This document shows, piece by piece, positions 34,980-43,386 of a DNA stretch of 64,000 bases. The stretch comes from Streptomyces plumbidurans (GTDB taxonomy: Bacteria; Actinomycetota; Actinomycetes; Streptomycetales; Streptomycetaceae), in NCBI RefSeq assembly GCF_019857225.1, contig NZ_JAFJSY010000016.1, positions 124,001 through 188,000 of the forward strand, given 5' to 3'. The notes below the pieces were generated by a model. It saw nothing but the letters and a program-made list of their open reading frames with translations, did not search any database and was not told where the DNA came from. Within the stretch, counting starts at the first letter, position 1; each line of letters starts with the position of its first letter. A program made the position numbers and the translations under genes.

Positions 34980-36038
34980 ATGCCTCGCTCCAGCAACCCG
35001 TCCGCCGCCAAGGGCGGTCCGGTGACGCTCACCCAGGTCGCCCGCCGGGCCGGGGTCTCCGCACAGACCGTCTCGAACGCGATCAACTCCCCTGACATGC
35101 TTCGGCCCGAGACCCTGGAGCGGGTGCGCAGGGCGATCGACGAGATGGGGTACCGCCCGAGCCGCGCCGCCCAGACCCTGCGCACCCGCTCCAGCAGACT
35201 GATCGGCTACGGCATCCAGCCCGCGCTGTCGAGCAGCCCGGTGCTCGACCGCTTCCTGCACGCGCTCTCCCAGGCGGCCGACGAGGCCGGCTACCGCATC
35301 CTGCTGTTCGCCTCCCCGTCCGGCGGCCCGGCCCTGGACGGCTACGAGGAGTTGCTGGGCCAGCACGAGGTCGACGGCTTCGTGCTCAGCGGCACCGAGC
35401 GGGGTGATCCGCGTCAGGCCTGGCTGACCAAGCGGGGTGTGCCCTTCGTCGGCTTCGGCCGGATGTGGTCGGGACGGCAGATCGGCGACTGGGTCGACGT
35501 CGACGGCGCCTCCGGCACGGACGCCGCCGTGGAGCATCTGGTCGCCCGGGGCCATCGCAAGATCGCCTTCCTCGGCTGGGAGCGCGGCGTCTCCGGCGCC
35601 GGTGACGACCGCGCCGAGGGCTGGCAGCGCGCGATGCGCCGGCACGGCCTGTCCACCCGCGGGCGGCGCGGACAGAGCGTCAACGACACCGACGCGGCCC
35701 GCATGGCCGTCAAGCCCCTGCTGGACGCGGGGGCGACCGCCGTCATCGCCGCGAGCGACATGCTGGCTCTCGGCTGCTATCAGATGCTGCGGGAGCGAGG
35801 CGCCCTGCCGGGCCGCGACGTCAGTGTCGTCGGCTTCGACGACTCGCCCGCCGCCGAGCTCCTCTCACCCACCCTGACGTCCCTCGCCCAGCCGCTGGAG
35901 GAGGTCGGCCGGGAGTGCGTACGGCTGCTGCTGGACCGTATCGCCTCCCCCGACGCACCGCCCGAGCGGCTTCTGCTCGAACCGTCCCTGGTCGTACGCG
36001 ACAGCACCGCAGCCGCACCGCACGGCGCAGCCCGATAG
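34980..36038 (+). CDS. LacI-family transcriptional regulator
   Basis: Start ATG at 34980 (352 residues); the upstream open frame covers only the operator region. The helix-turn-helix is at residues ~15-62 (VTLTQVARRAGVSAQTVSNA, hinge EMGYRPSRAAQTLRTRSSR). The sugar-binding core contains DGFVLSGTERGDPR, HLVARGHRKIAFLGWERGVS and ASDMLALGCYQMLRERG, then SVVGFDDSPAAEL. It likely represses the divergent glycosidase and the downstream ABC importer until an oligosaccharide inducer is present. Confidence 0.92.
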   Translation: MPRSSNPSAAKGGPVTLTQVARRAGVSAQTVSNAINSPDMLRPETLERVRRAIDEMGYRPSRAAQTLRTRSSRLIGYGIQPALSSSPVLDRFLHALSQAADEAGYRILLFASPSGGPALDGYEELLGQHEVDGFVLSGTERGDPRQAWLTKRGVPFVGFGRMWSGRQIGDWVDVDGASGTDAAVEHLVARGHRKIAFLGWERGVSGAGDDRAEGWQRAMRRHGLSTRGRRGQSVNDTDAARMAVKPLLDAGATAVIAASDMLALGCYQMLRERGALPGRDVSVVGFDDSPAAELLSPTLTSLAQPLEEVGRECVRLLLDRIASPDAPPERLLLEPSLVVRDSTAAAPHGAAR

Positions 36039-36123
36039 GCGCCCCCCTGAGCGGCGGTCCCCCGCCCGCCGCGCCCGTGAACAGGCCTCACGTACCGCAC
36101 TCCCCGAATCCTCGGAGGATTCC

Positions 36124-37368
36124 ATGCCCCACCGCACGGCTGCCGCCGCCCTCGTCACCACCGCGGCGCTCCTGACCGCCACCGGCTGCTCGTCGAGTTT
36201 CGGCAGTGATCAGAAGACGGCCCAGGACTCCGATGCGAAGCAGCATCTGACCGTTCTGATCGCCTCTTCGGGAGACGCGGAGACGAAGGCCGTCAGGGAG
36301 GCGGCGACCGCCTGGGCCAAACAGTCCGGCAACACCGTGACCGTGGACGTCGCCAAGGACATCAACCAGCAGCTCGCCCAGTCGTTCGCGGGGCACAAAC
36401 CGCCGGACGCGTTCTACGTCAACTCGGACCAGTTCGCCAACTACGCCAAGGCCGACTCCCTCTACCCCTACGGCGACCAGGTCAAGGACACCGACGACTT
36501 CGCCGCCCAGCTGCGTACCTCCTTCACCTACGACGGCAAGCTGGTGTGCCTGCCCAAGGACACCTCCACCCTCGCCCTCGCCATCAACTCGGATCTGTGG
36601 AAGAAGGCCGGGCTGACCGCCGCGGACTATCCGACCACGTGGGCCCAACTGAAGTCGGTGGCGACGAAGTTGACGAAGGGCGGTGTCACCGGGCTGGTCG
36701 TCAACGGTGAGTACGCGCGCGTCGGTGTCTTCATGAAGGAGGCCGGCGGCTGGATCACCAACGGCGACCAGACGAAGATGACCGCCGACAGCAAGCAGAA
36801 CACCGAGGCCCTCACCTATGTGCGCTCGCTGCTGAAGTCGGGCTCCATGAAGTACGCCACCCAGGTCGACACCAACTGGGGCGGTGAGGCCCTGGGCAAG
36901 GGCAAGGCCGCCATGACCATCGAGGGCAACTGGCTCGCCGGGGGCATGCAGGCGGACTACCCGAAGGTGAAGTACGCCGTGGTCCCGCTGCCGGCGGGTC
37001 CCGCGGGCAAGGGCACGCTCGCCTTCAGCCAGTGCTGGGGCGTGGCCGAGGACAGCGCGCACCACAAGGCCGCCGTGGACCTGATCGAACACCTCACCAC
37101 CCGTGCCCAACAGGTCAAGAACGCCGCCGCGTTCGGGGTGATGCCGTCCCGGACCAGCGCCCTCGCGGAGTACGCGGCGAAGAACCCCGCCGCCAAGGCC
37201 TGGGTCGACGCCGGCGCCTACGCGCAGGGCCCGGTGACCGTGGCCGGGTTCGACAAGGTCCTCACCCAGTTCAACACCGACCTCGCGGCACTCGCCGGCA
37301 CCGACCCCGAGAAGATCCTCGCCGACCTCCAGCGCAACGGCGAACAGGCCCTCACGAAGGGCGACTGA
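36124..37368 (+). CDS. Sugar ABC transporter substrate-binding lipoprotein
   Basis: A 414-residue family 1 extracellular solute-binding protein. The signal peptide has lipobox ALLTATGC (Cys22). The mature protein shows AREAATAWAKQSGNTVTVDV-like early segments, LPKDTSTLALAINSDLWKKA and GKAAMTIEGNWLAGGMQADY, typical for maltose/oligosaccharide binders. The gene follows lacI by 85 bp with GGAGGATTCC before the ATG and is 7 bp upstream of the first permease gene. No ATPase is present; in Streptomyces a shared ATPase (MsiK) often serves such systems. Confidence 0.92.
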   Translation: MPHRTAAAALVTTAALLTATGCSSSFGSDQKTAQDSDAKQHLTVLIASSGDAETKAVREAATAWAKQSGNTVTVDVAKDINQQLAQSFAGHKPPDAFYVNSDQFANYAKADSLYPYGDQVKDTDDFAAQLRTSFTYDGKLVCLPKDTSTLALAINSDLWKKAGLTAADYPTTWAQLKSVATKLTKGGVTGLVVNGEYARVGVFMKEAGGWITNGDQTKMTADSKQNTEALTYVRSLLKSGSMKYATQVDTNWGGEALGKGKAAMTIEGNWLAGGMQADYPKVKYAVVPLPAGPAGKGTLAFSQCWGVAEDSAHHKAAVDLIEHLTTRAQQVKNAAAFGVMPSRTSALAEYAAKNPAAKAWVDAGAYAQGPVTVAGFDKVLTQFNTDLAALAGTDPEKILADLQRNGEQALTKGD

Positions 37369-37375
37369 ACCACCG

Positions 37376-38539
37376 ATGCCACGCCAAGACACCACCCCTG
37401 TGACGGCGGGCGGCGCCCCTTCGACGGCCGGCCGGCCGGGCACACCTGACGCGCCCGGTGCCGCCGGCCCGGGCGCGACGCCCCGCCCCAAGTCCGCACC
37501 GCGCGTGGGGCGTCGCGCCGAAGGCCGCTGGGGCTGGCTGTTCGTCAGCCCCATGGTGATCGTGCTCGGCCTGTTCCTGGTCCTGCCGATCCTGATGGCG
37601 CTGTGGGTGAGCCTGCTGCACTGGGACGGACAGTCCAACCCGTTCAACGGACAGACCGAGTTCGTCGGGCTCGACAACTACCGGGCCCTGCTCACGCAAG
37701 ACGGCCTGGACCGCACCCTGTTCGCGACCGCCCTGCGCAACAACCTGTACTACGTCCTGCTGACGGTGCCCCTGCAGACGATCCTCGCGCTGGCCCTGGC
37801 ATTGATCGTCAACCAGCGGATGCTGCGCGGCCGGAGCATCCTGCGCACCGCGTTCTTCTTCCCCTCGGTCACCAGCTCCATCGCCGTGTCCACGATCTTC
37901 CTCTTCCTCTTCCAGGGCAGCGGCGCCGTCAACACCGCGCTGTCCTGGGTCGGGGTGAAGGGCCCGAACTGGTTCAACGACCCTCGCGGCGTCCTGTCGT
38001 TGCTCCTCGGCGGCCTCGGCCTGGTCGACACCGGCCACCCCTCGGGCGTGCTCGCCGACCACTCCTTCATGGGGCTGTCCTGGTTCGAGTGGCTGTCCGG
38101 ACCGTCGGTCGCGATGTGCACCATCATCCTGCTCGCCGTCTGGACGACCTCCGGCACCTTCATGCTGATCTTCCTCGCCGCACTGCAGGACATCCCCCGC
38201 GAACTGGAGGAGGCGGCGGCCATCGAGGGCGTCAACCGCCGCCAACTGCTGCGCCACGTCACCCTGCCCGCCCTGCGGCCCGTCCTCTTCCTGGTCCTCA
38301 CCCTCGGCCTGATCGCCACCTGGCAGGTCTTCGACCAGGTCTACGTCATGAGCCAGGGCGCCCCGGGCAACACGACCCTCACCCCGGCCTTCCTCTCCTA
38401 CAGCAGCGCCTTCGGCGACGCCGACTACGGCCAGGGCGCGGCCATCGCCTTCATCCTGCTCGCCCTGATCCTCGCCATGACCGCCCTGCAGCGCCTCGCG
38501 CTGCGCGAACGCGCGCCCCGCTTCCGGAGGAGCCGATGA
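37376..38539 (+). CDS. Sugar ABC transporter permease (MalF type)
   Basis: A 387-residue integral membrane protein with an unusually long Pro/Ala/Gly-rich N-terminus (~45 residues) before the first helix (WLFVSPMVIVLGLFLVLPIL). The EAA loop that contacts the ATPase is ELEEAAAIEGVNRRQLLRHV (~residues 280-299). An extra ~55-residue stretch around residues 185-235 lies between helices. The stop overlaps the start of the second permease by 4 bases. It forms the membrane channel with the next protein. Confidence 0.92.
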   Translation: MPRQDTTPVTAGGAPSTAGRPGTPDAPGAAGPGATPRPKSAPRVGRRAEGRWGWLFVSPMVIVLGLFLVLPILMALWVSLLHWDGQSNPFNGQTEFVGLDNYRALLTQDGLDRTLFATALRNNLYYVLLTVPLQTILALALALIVNQRMLRGRSILRTAFFFPSVTSSIAVSTIFLFLFQGSGAVNTALSWVGVKGPNWFNDPRGVLSLLLGGLGLVDTGHPSGVLADHSFMGLSWFEWLSGPSVAMCTIILLAVWTTSGTFMLIFLAALQDIPRELEEAAAIEGVNRRQLLRHVTLPALRPVLFLVLTLGLIATWQVFDQVYVMSQGAPGNTTLTPAFLSYSSAFGDADYGQGAAIAFILLALILAMTALQRLALRERAPRFRRSR

Positions 38540-39435
38540 GCACGCAGAACTCGGCCGTCCGGAGCCCGGGACGCCCCGTACTCGGCCGTTTCGCCCCGCC
38601 GTTGCGCATCCTCGGCTACGCGGCCGTGATCGCCCTCGGTCTGCTCTACGTGGTGCCGTTCGTGCTCCAGCTGGTCACCGGCTTCAAGACCGACCCGGAC
38701 GCGGCCGCCCATCCGCTGGGCCTGATCCCGACCACGCCCACGACCGCCGCGTACCAGCGCCTGTTCGGGCTCAGCCAGGCCGGTGAGGGGGTGCCCTTCC
38801 TGCGCTGGCTGGGCAACTCCGCCTTCGTCGCCGTCGTCGTCACCGCCGGGCGGGTGCTGTTCGACTCGATGGCCGGCTACGCCCTGGCCCGGCTGCGCTT
38901 CCGCGGCCGCGGCGTGCTGTTCGCCTTCGTGCTCTCGGTGATGGCGGTGCCCGGAGTGGCCCTGCTGATCCCCAAGTTCCTGGTCCTCAACACCTTCGGC
39001 CTCTTCGACACCTACACCGGCATGATCCTGCCGCTGCTGGTCGACGCGGCGGGGATCTTCATCATGAAGCAGTTCTTCGAGTCGATCCCGCGTGAGGTGG
39101 AAGAGGCCGCCCGGGTCGACGGCGCCGGTGTCTTCCGCATCTTCTGGTCGGTGGTCCTGCCCATGGCCCGGCCCGCGCTGCTGACCCTCACCGTGCTCTC
39201 CTTCCAGGGCTCCTGGAACGAGTTCACGCACTTCCTCGTGGCCACCCAGTCCAGTCGGTACGAGACCCTCACGACCGGCCTAGCCCGCCTTGTCTCCGGT
39301 GGTCTCGGCGGCGGCACGCAGTACCCGCTGAAACTGGCCGCGGCCCTCCTGGCCACGCTCCCCGTCGCCGCCCTGTTCTTCTGCTTCCAGCGCTACTTCG
39401 TCCAAGGCGCCAACGCCGGGGCGGTCAAGGAATAG
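38536..39435 (+). CDS. Sugar ABC transporter permease (MalG type)
   Basis: ATG at 38536 overlaps the preceding stop (ATGA); 299 residues. Six helices; the EAA loop is EVEEAARVDGAGVFRIFWSV (~residues 190-209), preceded by GIFIMKQFFESIP and followed by LTVLSFQGSWNEF. All are characteristic of MalG-type permeases. Its 3' end overlaps the converging hydrolase gene by 11 bp. Confidence 0.93.
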   Translation: MSTQNSAVRSPGRPVLGRFAPPLRILGYAAVIALGLLYVVPFVLQLVTGFKTDPDAAAHPLGLIPTTPTTAAYQRLFGLSQAGEGVPFLRWLGNSAFVAVVVTAGRVLFDSMAGYALARLRFRGRGVLFAFVLSVMAVPGVALLIPKFLVLNTFGLFDTYTGMILPLLVDAAGIFIMKQFFESIPREVEEAARVDGAGVFRIFWSVVLPMARPALLTLTVLSFQGSWNEFTHFLVATQSSRYETLTTGLARLVSGGLGGGTQYPLKLAAALLATLPVAALFFCFQRYFVQGANAGAVKE

Positions 39436-40168
39436 CCCGTTCGGGGGCGAGCTTCAGCAGCAGGTCGCTCAGCTCCGCCGGCATCGTGATCATGCAGTCG
39501 TGCCCGGTCGGCAGCTCCCACACCTGGGCCGGTGTGCCGTTGGGCTGTACCGGCGGTACGGGCCGCCGGGTGATGCCCTCCGGCTGTCCGCCGACGCAGT
39601 GGATGTGGGTGCGCGGGATCGCGTCGGCGGCCGGGTTGTCCAGCCGCACCGGCTGCTGCAGGCAGCGCACCGGCTGGTCCGAGAGCATCGAGCGCAGCCA
39701 TGCGAGGTCCGCCGGGTCAGTGACCCCGAACAGACCGAAGGGGGCGGGCCGTTCGGGCAGCGGCGGTATGCGCCATGCGCTGTCGGACTGTGCGGCGAGA
39801 TCGATCAGCTGCTGGGTGATGGGCTGGACGTCGACTGCCGTCTCGCCGTGCCGGGGGAACATGGCGTCGAGGTACACCAGCTCCGCGATCCGCTCGGGGA
39901 TCTCGTTGGCCACGGACGAGATGACCAGCCCCGCGTAGCTGTGTCCCACGAGGACCACATCGGTCAGCTGCTGCTCGCCAATCAGTGCGACGACGTCCTC
40001 GACATGCGTGTCGAGTCCGACCTCGGGGCCGAGCAGATGGGCCCGCTCGCCGTAGCCGGTCAGCGACGGTGCGAACACCCGGTGCCCGGCCGACTCCAGC
40101 AGCGGGACGACCCGCTCCCAGCACCGGCCGCTGTGCCAGGCTCCGTGCACCAGAAGATACGTCGACAT
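39425..40168 (-). CDS. Alpha/beta-hydrolase
   Basis: A 247-residue esterase-like hydrolase. The oxyanion region HG is in YLLVHGAWHSGRCW at the N-terminus, the nucleophile Ser in VLVGHSYAGLVI (~residue 78), and the catalytic His in ELPTGHDCMI near the C-terminus. It resembles small salicylate esterase/MEKC-type hydrolases. It is divergent from an HxlR regulator, which probably controls it. Confidence 0.85.
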   Translation of the reverse strand: MSTYLLVHGAWHSGRCWERVVPLLESAGHRVFAPSLTGYGERAHLLGPEVGLDTHVEDVVALIGEQQLTDVVLVGHSYAGLVISSVANEIPERIAELVYLDAMFPRHGETAVDVQPITQQLIDLAAQSDSAWRIPPLPERPAPFGLFGVTDPADLAWLRSMLSDQPVRCLQQPVRLDNPAADAIPRTHIHCVGGQPEGITRRPVPPVQPNGTPAQVWELPTGHDCMITMPAELSDLLLKLAPERAIP

Positions 40169-40190
40169 GGACGGTTACCTTTCCTTCCTC

Positions 40191-40207
40191 GGTACTCTTT
40201 GAGAACC
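40191..40207. promoter_or_regulatory. HxlR operator candidate
   Basis: The near-perfect inverted repeat GGTACTC-TTT-GAGAACC (one mismatch) lies 23 bp upstream of the hydrolase start and 76 bp from the HxlR start, in an AT-richer patch between the divergent genes. HxlR proteins bind such short palindromes. Confidence 0.5.
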
Positions 40208-40282
40208 GTCCTCATCGTGGTGCACCTGCCGCGCATAGATCAATAAGGCACTTTTCGGTGCCCCGGTTCCCAGGAGGTAACC

Positions 40283-40672
40283 ATGAGCACAGCGGAGAGC
40301 GCGCCGGGATCCGGCGAGCAGCAGGACGCCTGCCGGACCCGCGAGGTGCTCGACATCGTCGGGGACAAGTGGTCCCTGCTCGTCGTACGCAACCTCAGCC
40401 AGGGCCCGCGCCGCTTCACCGAACTCAAGCGGGCCATCGACGGCATCAGCCAGCGCATGCTCACCGTCACCCTGCGCGGTCTGGAACGCGACGGAATCCT
40501 CACCCGGACCGTCCGCAACGTCATGCCGCCGCACGTCAGTTACGAACTCACTCCGATGGGCAGAACGCTCCGCGAGGCCACCGCGCCCCTGCTGAAGTGG
40601 AGCATCGAGCACCTGGCCCACATCGACGCCGCCCGCGCCACATACGATGCCCGCGACCGTGTCCCGGATTGA
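40283..40672 (+). CDS. HxlR-family transcriptional regulator
   Basis: A 129-residue winged-helix regulator: CRTREVLDIVGDKWSLLVVR, then FTELKRAIDGISQRMLTVTL and LERDGILTRTV. This is the standard HxlR layout, with the conserved Cys near residue 16 that in some members senses reactive electrophiles. The ATG follows a strong ribosome site (AGGAGGTAACC). It probably regulates the divergent hydrolase. Confidence 0.93.
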   Translation: MSTAESAPGSGEQQDACRTREVLDIVGDKWSLLVVRNLSQGPRRFTELKRAIDGISQRMLTVTLRGLERDGILTRTVRNVMPPHVSYELTPMGRTLREATAPLLKWSIEHLAHIDAARATYDARDRVPD

Positions 40673-40771
40673 TATTTCCTATCTTGACCCGCAGGCGTAT
40701 CCCGGCATCGAGTTGAGCCTGACAGACCGTCACCCGGTCGAGGCCCTGCGGACATTGCGACGCCGCTCAAA

Positions 40772-41626
40772 TCACCCGGAGCCGTAGGCCGCGCTCGCGG
40801 TCTCGACGAACGAGCGGATCAGCGGATCGGTGTCGCCCTCTTTCCATGCCACCACCGCGCGGCTGGGCGGCATGTCGACCACCGGGACCACGACGAGCCC
40901 CTGGGCCGGTTGGTGGCTCAGGAGCGTCATGCCGACCGTGCCGTTCCAGAGAACCGACTGCCGGCACTCCTGGACGGCGCGCACGACCGGGCCTTCGCGC
41001 GGTTGCCCGCCGTTCCAGTACAACTGCCAACGGGAATCGGTGCCTTCGGGGAAGACGAACCAGCGCCGGTCGGCCAGGTCGGCGAGTTCGAGCACGTCCC
41101 GGCGGGCCAGCGGATCGTCCGCACGCAGCAGCGCGCCCACCGGGTCGGTACGCAACTCCCTTACGGTCAGGCCGGTTTCGTCGAACGGTCCGCGGGTGAG
41201 GGCGACGTCGACCAGTCCCGCGTGCACACCGCACAGGGGATCCGTCAGGTCGGTCTCGCGGATACGGACCTCCACGTGCGGGTGCCGGCGGCGGTAGGCG
41301 GCGGCCAGCCGTGTCGCCGCGGGGTCGGTGCTGTCGCCCAGGAAGCCGACCGTGAGGGTCGCGGCGCCGGCCGCAGCGGCGACCCGTACGCGTGCCCGCT
41401 CGGCGTGGTCGAGCAGCGCCCGCGCCTCGTCGAGCAGCACCGACCCCACCGGGGTGAGCCCCACTCCCGCGGCGGACCGGTCGAACAGCGCGGCGCCGAT
41501 CTCGGCCTCCAGCCGCTTGATCGCGCGGCTCAGCGGCGGCTGACTCATATGGAGGCGGGCGGCGGCCCGGCCGAAATGGAGTTCCTCGGCGACCGCGACG
41601 AAATAGCGCAGCGAACGTAGCTCCAT
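40772..41626 (-). CDS. LysR-family transcriptional regulator
   Basis: Start ATG at 41626 (MELRSLRYFVAVAEELHFGR), 284 residues; the open frame upstream is discarded because the LysR N-terminus begins here. HTH: RAAARLHMSQPPLSRAIKRL, then LFDRSAAGVGLTPVG. The effector domain follows (LTVGFLGDSTDPAATRLAAA). It is divergent from the DoxX gene 82 bp away, which is its likeliest target. Confidence 0.9.
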   Translation of the reverse strand: MELRSLRYFVAVAEELHFGRAAARLHMSQPPLSRAIKRLEAEIGAALFDRSAAGVGLTPVGSVLLDEARALLDHAERARVRVAAAAGAATLTVGFLGDSTDPAATRLAAAYRRRHPHVEVRIRETDLTDPLCGVHAGLVDVALTRGPFDETGLTVRELRTDPVGALLRADDPLARRDVLELADLADRRWFVFPEGTDSRWQLYWNGGQPREGPVVRAVQECRQSVLWNGTVGMTLLSHQPAQGLVVVPVVDMPPSRAVVAWKEGDTDPLIRSFVETASAAYGSG

Positions 41627-41708
41627 ACAGCGACGATACCCGTACGGTATCGGGGCCCCGGAACGGGTCTTGGACACCCGCGGCCCTGCGGCAGTGCAAT
41701 CGGGAGTC

Positions 41709-42071
41709 ATGAACGTCGCGTACTGGATCATCGCCGGCCTGCTCGCCCTCTTCTACCTCTACGGCGGTGGCGTGAAGGTCGTCCGGAGCCGTGAGCAGCT
41801 CCTGCCGATGATGGCCTGGGTGGACAGCACACCGATGCCCGCCGTCAGGGCCATCGGAGTCATCGAGGTGCTCGGCGCGATCGGGCTGATCCTCCCGCCC
41901 CTGACCAAAATCGCGGCCTGGCTGTCCCTGGTCGCCGCCATCGGGTTCGTGGTGCTGCAGATCGGCGCCACCCGGGTGCACGCGCGCCGCGGGGACCGGC
42001 AGATCGCCCTCAACATCACGCTCCTGCTCGCCGCTGCCGTGACCGCCTGGCTGTCGACGGCATGGCTGTGA
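41709..42071 (+). CDS. DoxX-family small membrane protein
   Basis: Start ATG at 41709, 120 residues, four hydrophobic helices. It shows IAGLLALFYLYGGGVKVVRS, the conserved Pro/Trp segment LLPMMAWVDSTPMPAVRAIG and VIEVLGAIGLILPPLT, matching the DoxX/DoxX-like family. These membrane proteins are linked to redox homeostasis in actinobacteria. It ends 4 bp before the methyltransferase gene, so the two are probably cotranscribed. Confidence 0.85.
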   Translation: MNVAYWIIAGLLALFYLYGGGVKVVRSREQLLPMMAWVDSTPMPAVRAIGVIEVLGAIGLILPPLTKIAAWLSLVAAIGFVVLQIGATRVHARRGDRQIALNITLLLAAAVTAWLSTAWL

Positions 42072-42075
42072 ACTA

Positions 42076-42924
42076 ATGGTCACCATGCCTGGAACCAGCA
42101 ACGCGAGCGGCGGGAAGCATCCGGTGGAGCTCGGCGCCGTACAGGAAACGCTGTTCGTCCCCTTGGCCGCGCGGGCCCGGGAGACGGCCAAGAGGCGACC
42201 GTTGCTGCGGGATCCGAAGGCCGTGGAGATGATCGACGAGATCGACTATCCCGTGGAGAAGTACGGGCCCGGGCCCGGTTCGTCGATCACGGTTCTGCGC
42301 ACGGCGATCGTCGACCACTGGGTGCGGGCGTTCCTCGCCGAGCATCCGGCGGGGACGGTCGTCGAGATCGGCACGGGGCTCAACACCCGGTTCGAGCGGG
42401 TGGACAACGGCACGGTGCACTGGGTCGACCTCGATCTTCCGGACACGATCGCACTGCGCCGGAGGTACTTCACGGACAGCGAGCGCCGCCGTACGGTCGC
42501 GGCGTCCGTGCTGGACGAGGAATGGCTGCGCACGGTGGAGGAAGGCCCCGGCCCCTACTTCTTCGTCGCCGAGGGCGTACTCGTCTATCTCCCGGAGGAC
42601 GAGGCGGCCCGGGCGCTCACCCGCATCGCACAGCGGTTCCCCGGCGCGCTGGTGGCCCTGGACACCTATCCGCAGCGGCTGCTGGAGAAGCAGCACGAGC
42701 AGGCGGTCCGCAAGGAGATGGAGGCCCGGTGGGCCTGGTCCTGCGAGGACCCGCGGTCGTTGGAGAAGCTGGGGATGAGCGTGGTGGAGGCGGCTTCCGT
42801 CACCCGGCCGCCTCGCGCGTTCCGTGCCGGACTCCCCCTGCGTTTCCGGCTGCTGTTGCCTCTGGCCGACCGGCTGCTGCACGGGATGTTCAACCTCACG
42901 CTTTTCCGGGCCGGAGAGCGCTGA
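42076..42924 (+). CDS. Class I SAM-dependent methyltransferase (leucine carboxyl methyltransferase-like)
   Basis: 282 residues (ATG 42076; ATG 42085 also possible). It matches the LCM/TcmP-type O-methyltransferase family: [20 protein letters not shown], the SAM-binding motif [20 protein letters not shown], the acidic motif [14 protein letters not shown] and [20 protein letters not shown]. Family members often methylate polyketide or small carboxylic substrates; the substrate here is unknown. Confidence 0.88.
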   Translation: MVTMPGTSNASGGKHPVELGAVQETLFVPLAARARETAKRRPLLRDPKAVEMIDEIDYPVEKYGPGPGSSITVLRTAIVDHWVRAFLAEHPAGTVVEIGTGLNTRFERVDNGTVHWVDLDLPDTIALRRRYFTDSERRRTVAASVLDEEWLRTVEEGPGPYFFVAEGVLVYLPEDEAARALTRIAQRFPGALVALDTYPQRLLEKQHEQAVRKEMEARWAWSCEDPRSLEKLGMSVVEAASVTRPPRAFRAGLPLRFRLLLPLADRLLHGMFNLTLFRAGER

Positions 42925-42991
42925 CCACGCATCGTCGGCGGGATTGTGCTAGGGTTTCACACGTTGCAGTTGTGGTACCCATGAACCTATG

Positions 42992-43025
42992 TGCGCCTGA
43001 CGGGAATGTTTATCCTTCAGGCGCA
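42992..43025 (+). promoter_or_regulatory. 5' leader hairpin of the cold-shock gene
   Basis: A perfect 9-bp inverted repeat, TGCGCCTGA (42992-43000) with TCAGGCGCA (43017-43025), has a 16-base loop in a U/A-rich segment. It lies 55-88 bp before the csp start in an unusually AT-rich leader. Long structured leaders are typical of cold-shock mRNAs, where they modulate stability and translation. Function here is inferred from position. Confidence 0.6.
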
Positions 43026-43079
43026 TTATTTGTTTCCGGCATTTCCGGATGGGGCCTCTGCCATAAGAAGGAGAATGTC

Positions 43080-43283
43080 ATGGCACAGGGAACCGTCAAG
43101 TGGTTCAACTCCGAAAAGGGTTTCGGATTCATCGAGCAGGACGGCGGCGGCCCGGACGTCTTCGCCCACTACTCGAACATCGCCTCCCAGGGCTTCCGTG
43201 AGCTGCAGGACGGCCAGCGGGTGTCCTTCGACGTCACGCAGGGCCAGAAGGGCCCGCAGGCGGAGAACATCGTTCCCGCCTGA
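43080..43283 (+). CDS. Cold-shock protein (CspA family)
   Basis: ATG at 43080 after AGAAGGAGAATGTC; 67 residues. A complete cold-shock domain: [20 protein letters not shown] with RNP1 (KGFGFIE), RNP2 (DVFAHYSNI) and the end [10 protein letters not shown]. It binds single-stranded RNA/DNA and melts secondary structure. It is followed by a strong hairpin and then a DEAD-box helicase gene, so the two RNA-remodelling functions may be partly co-expressed. Confidence 0.96.
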   Translation: MAQGTVKWFNSEKGFGFIEQDGGGPDVFAHYSNIASQGFRELQDGQRVSFDVTQGQKGPQAENIVPA

Positions 43284-43304
43284 TCGCGGACGCGTATCCG
43301 CTCA

Positions 43305-43340
43305 CCGGGGTCCGCACCGTCACGGTGCGGACCCCGGTTT
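43305..43340 (+). terminator. Rho-independent-like terminator between csp and the helicase gene
   Basis: A 16-bp inverted repeat (43305-43320 with 43322-43337; the innermost bases form the loop) followed by TTT. It lies 22 bp after the csp stop and 47 bp before the helicase ATG. It would end most csp transcripts and could act as an attenuator for the helicase. Confidence 0.8.
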
Positions 43341-43386
43341 GTGCTGTTCCCAGGTTTGCGCTGTTTCCAGGAAGGCAGACAACCGC

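Noticed and set aside
37603-38535. Upstream extension of the second ABC permease
   Set aside because: It is a low-complexity frame opposite in character to membrane protein and overlaps the first permease; the ATG at 38536 with GGAGGAGCCG is the real start.
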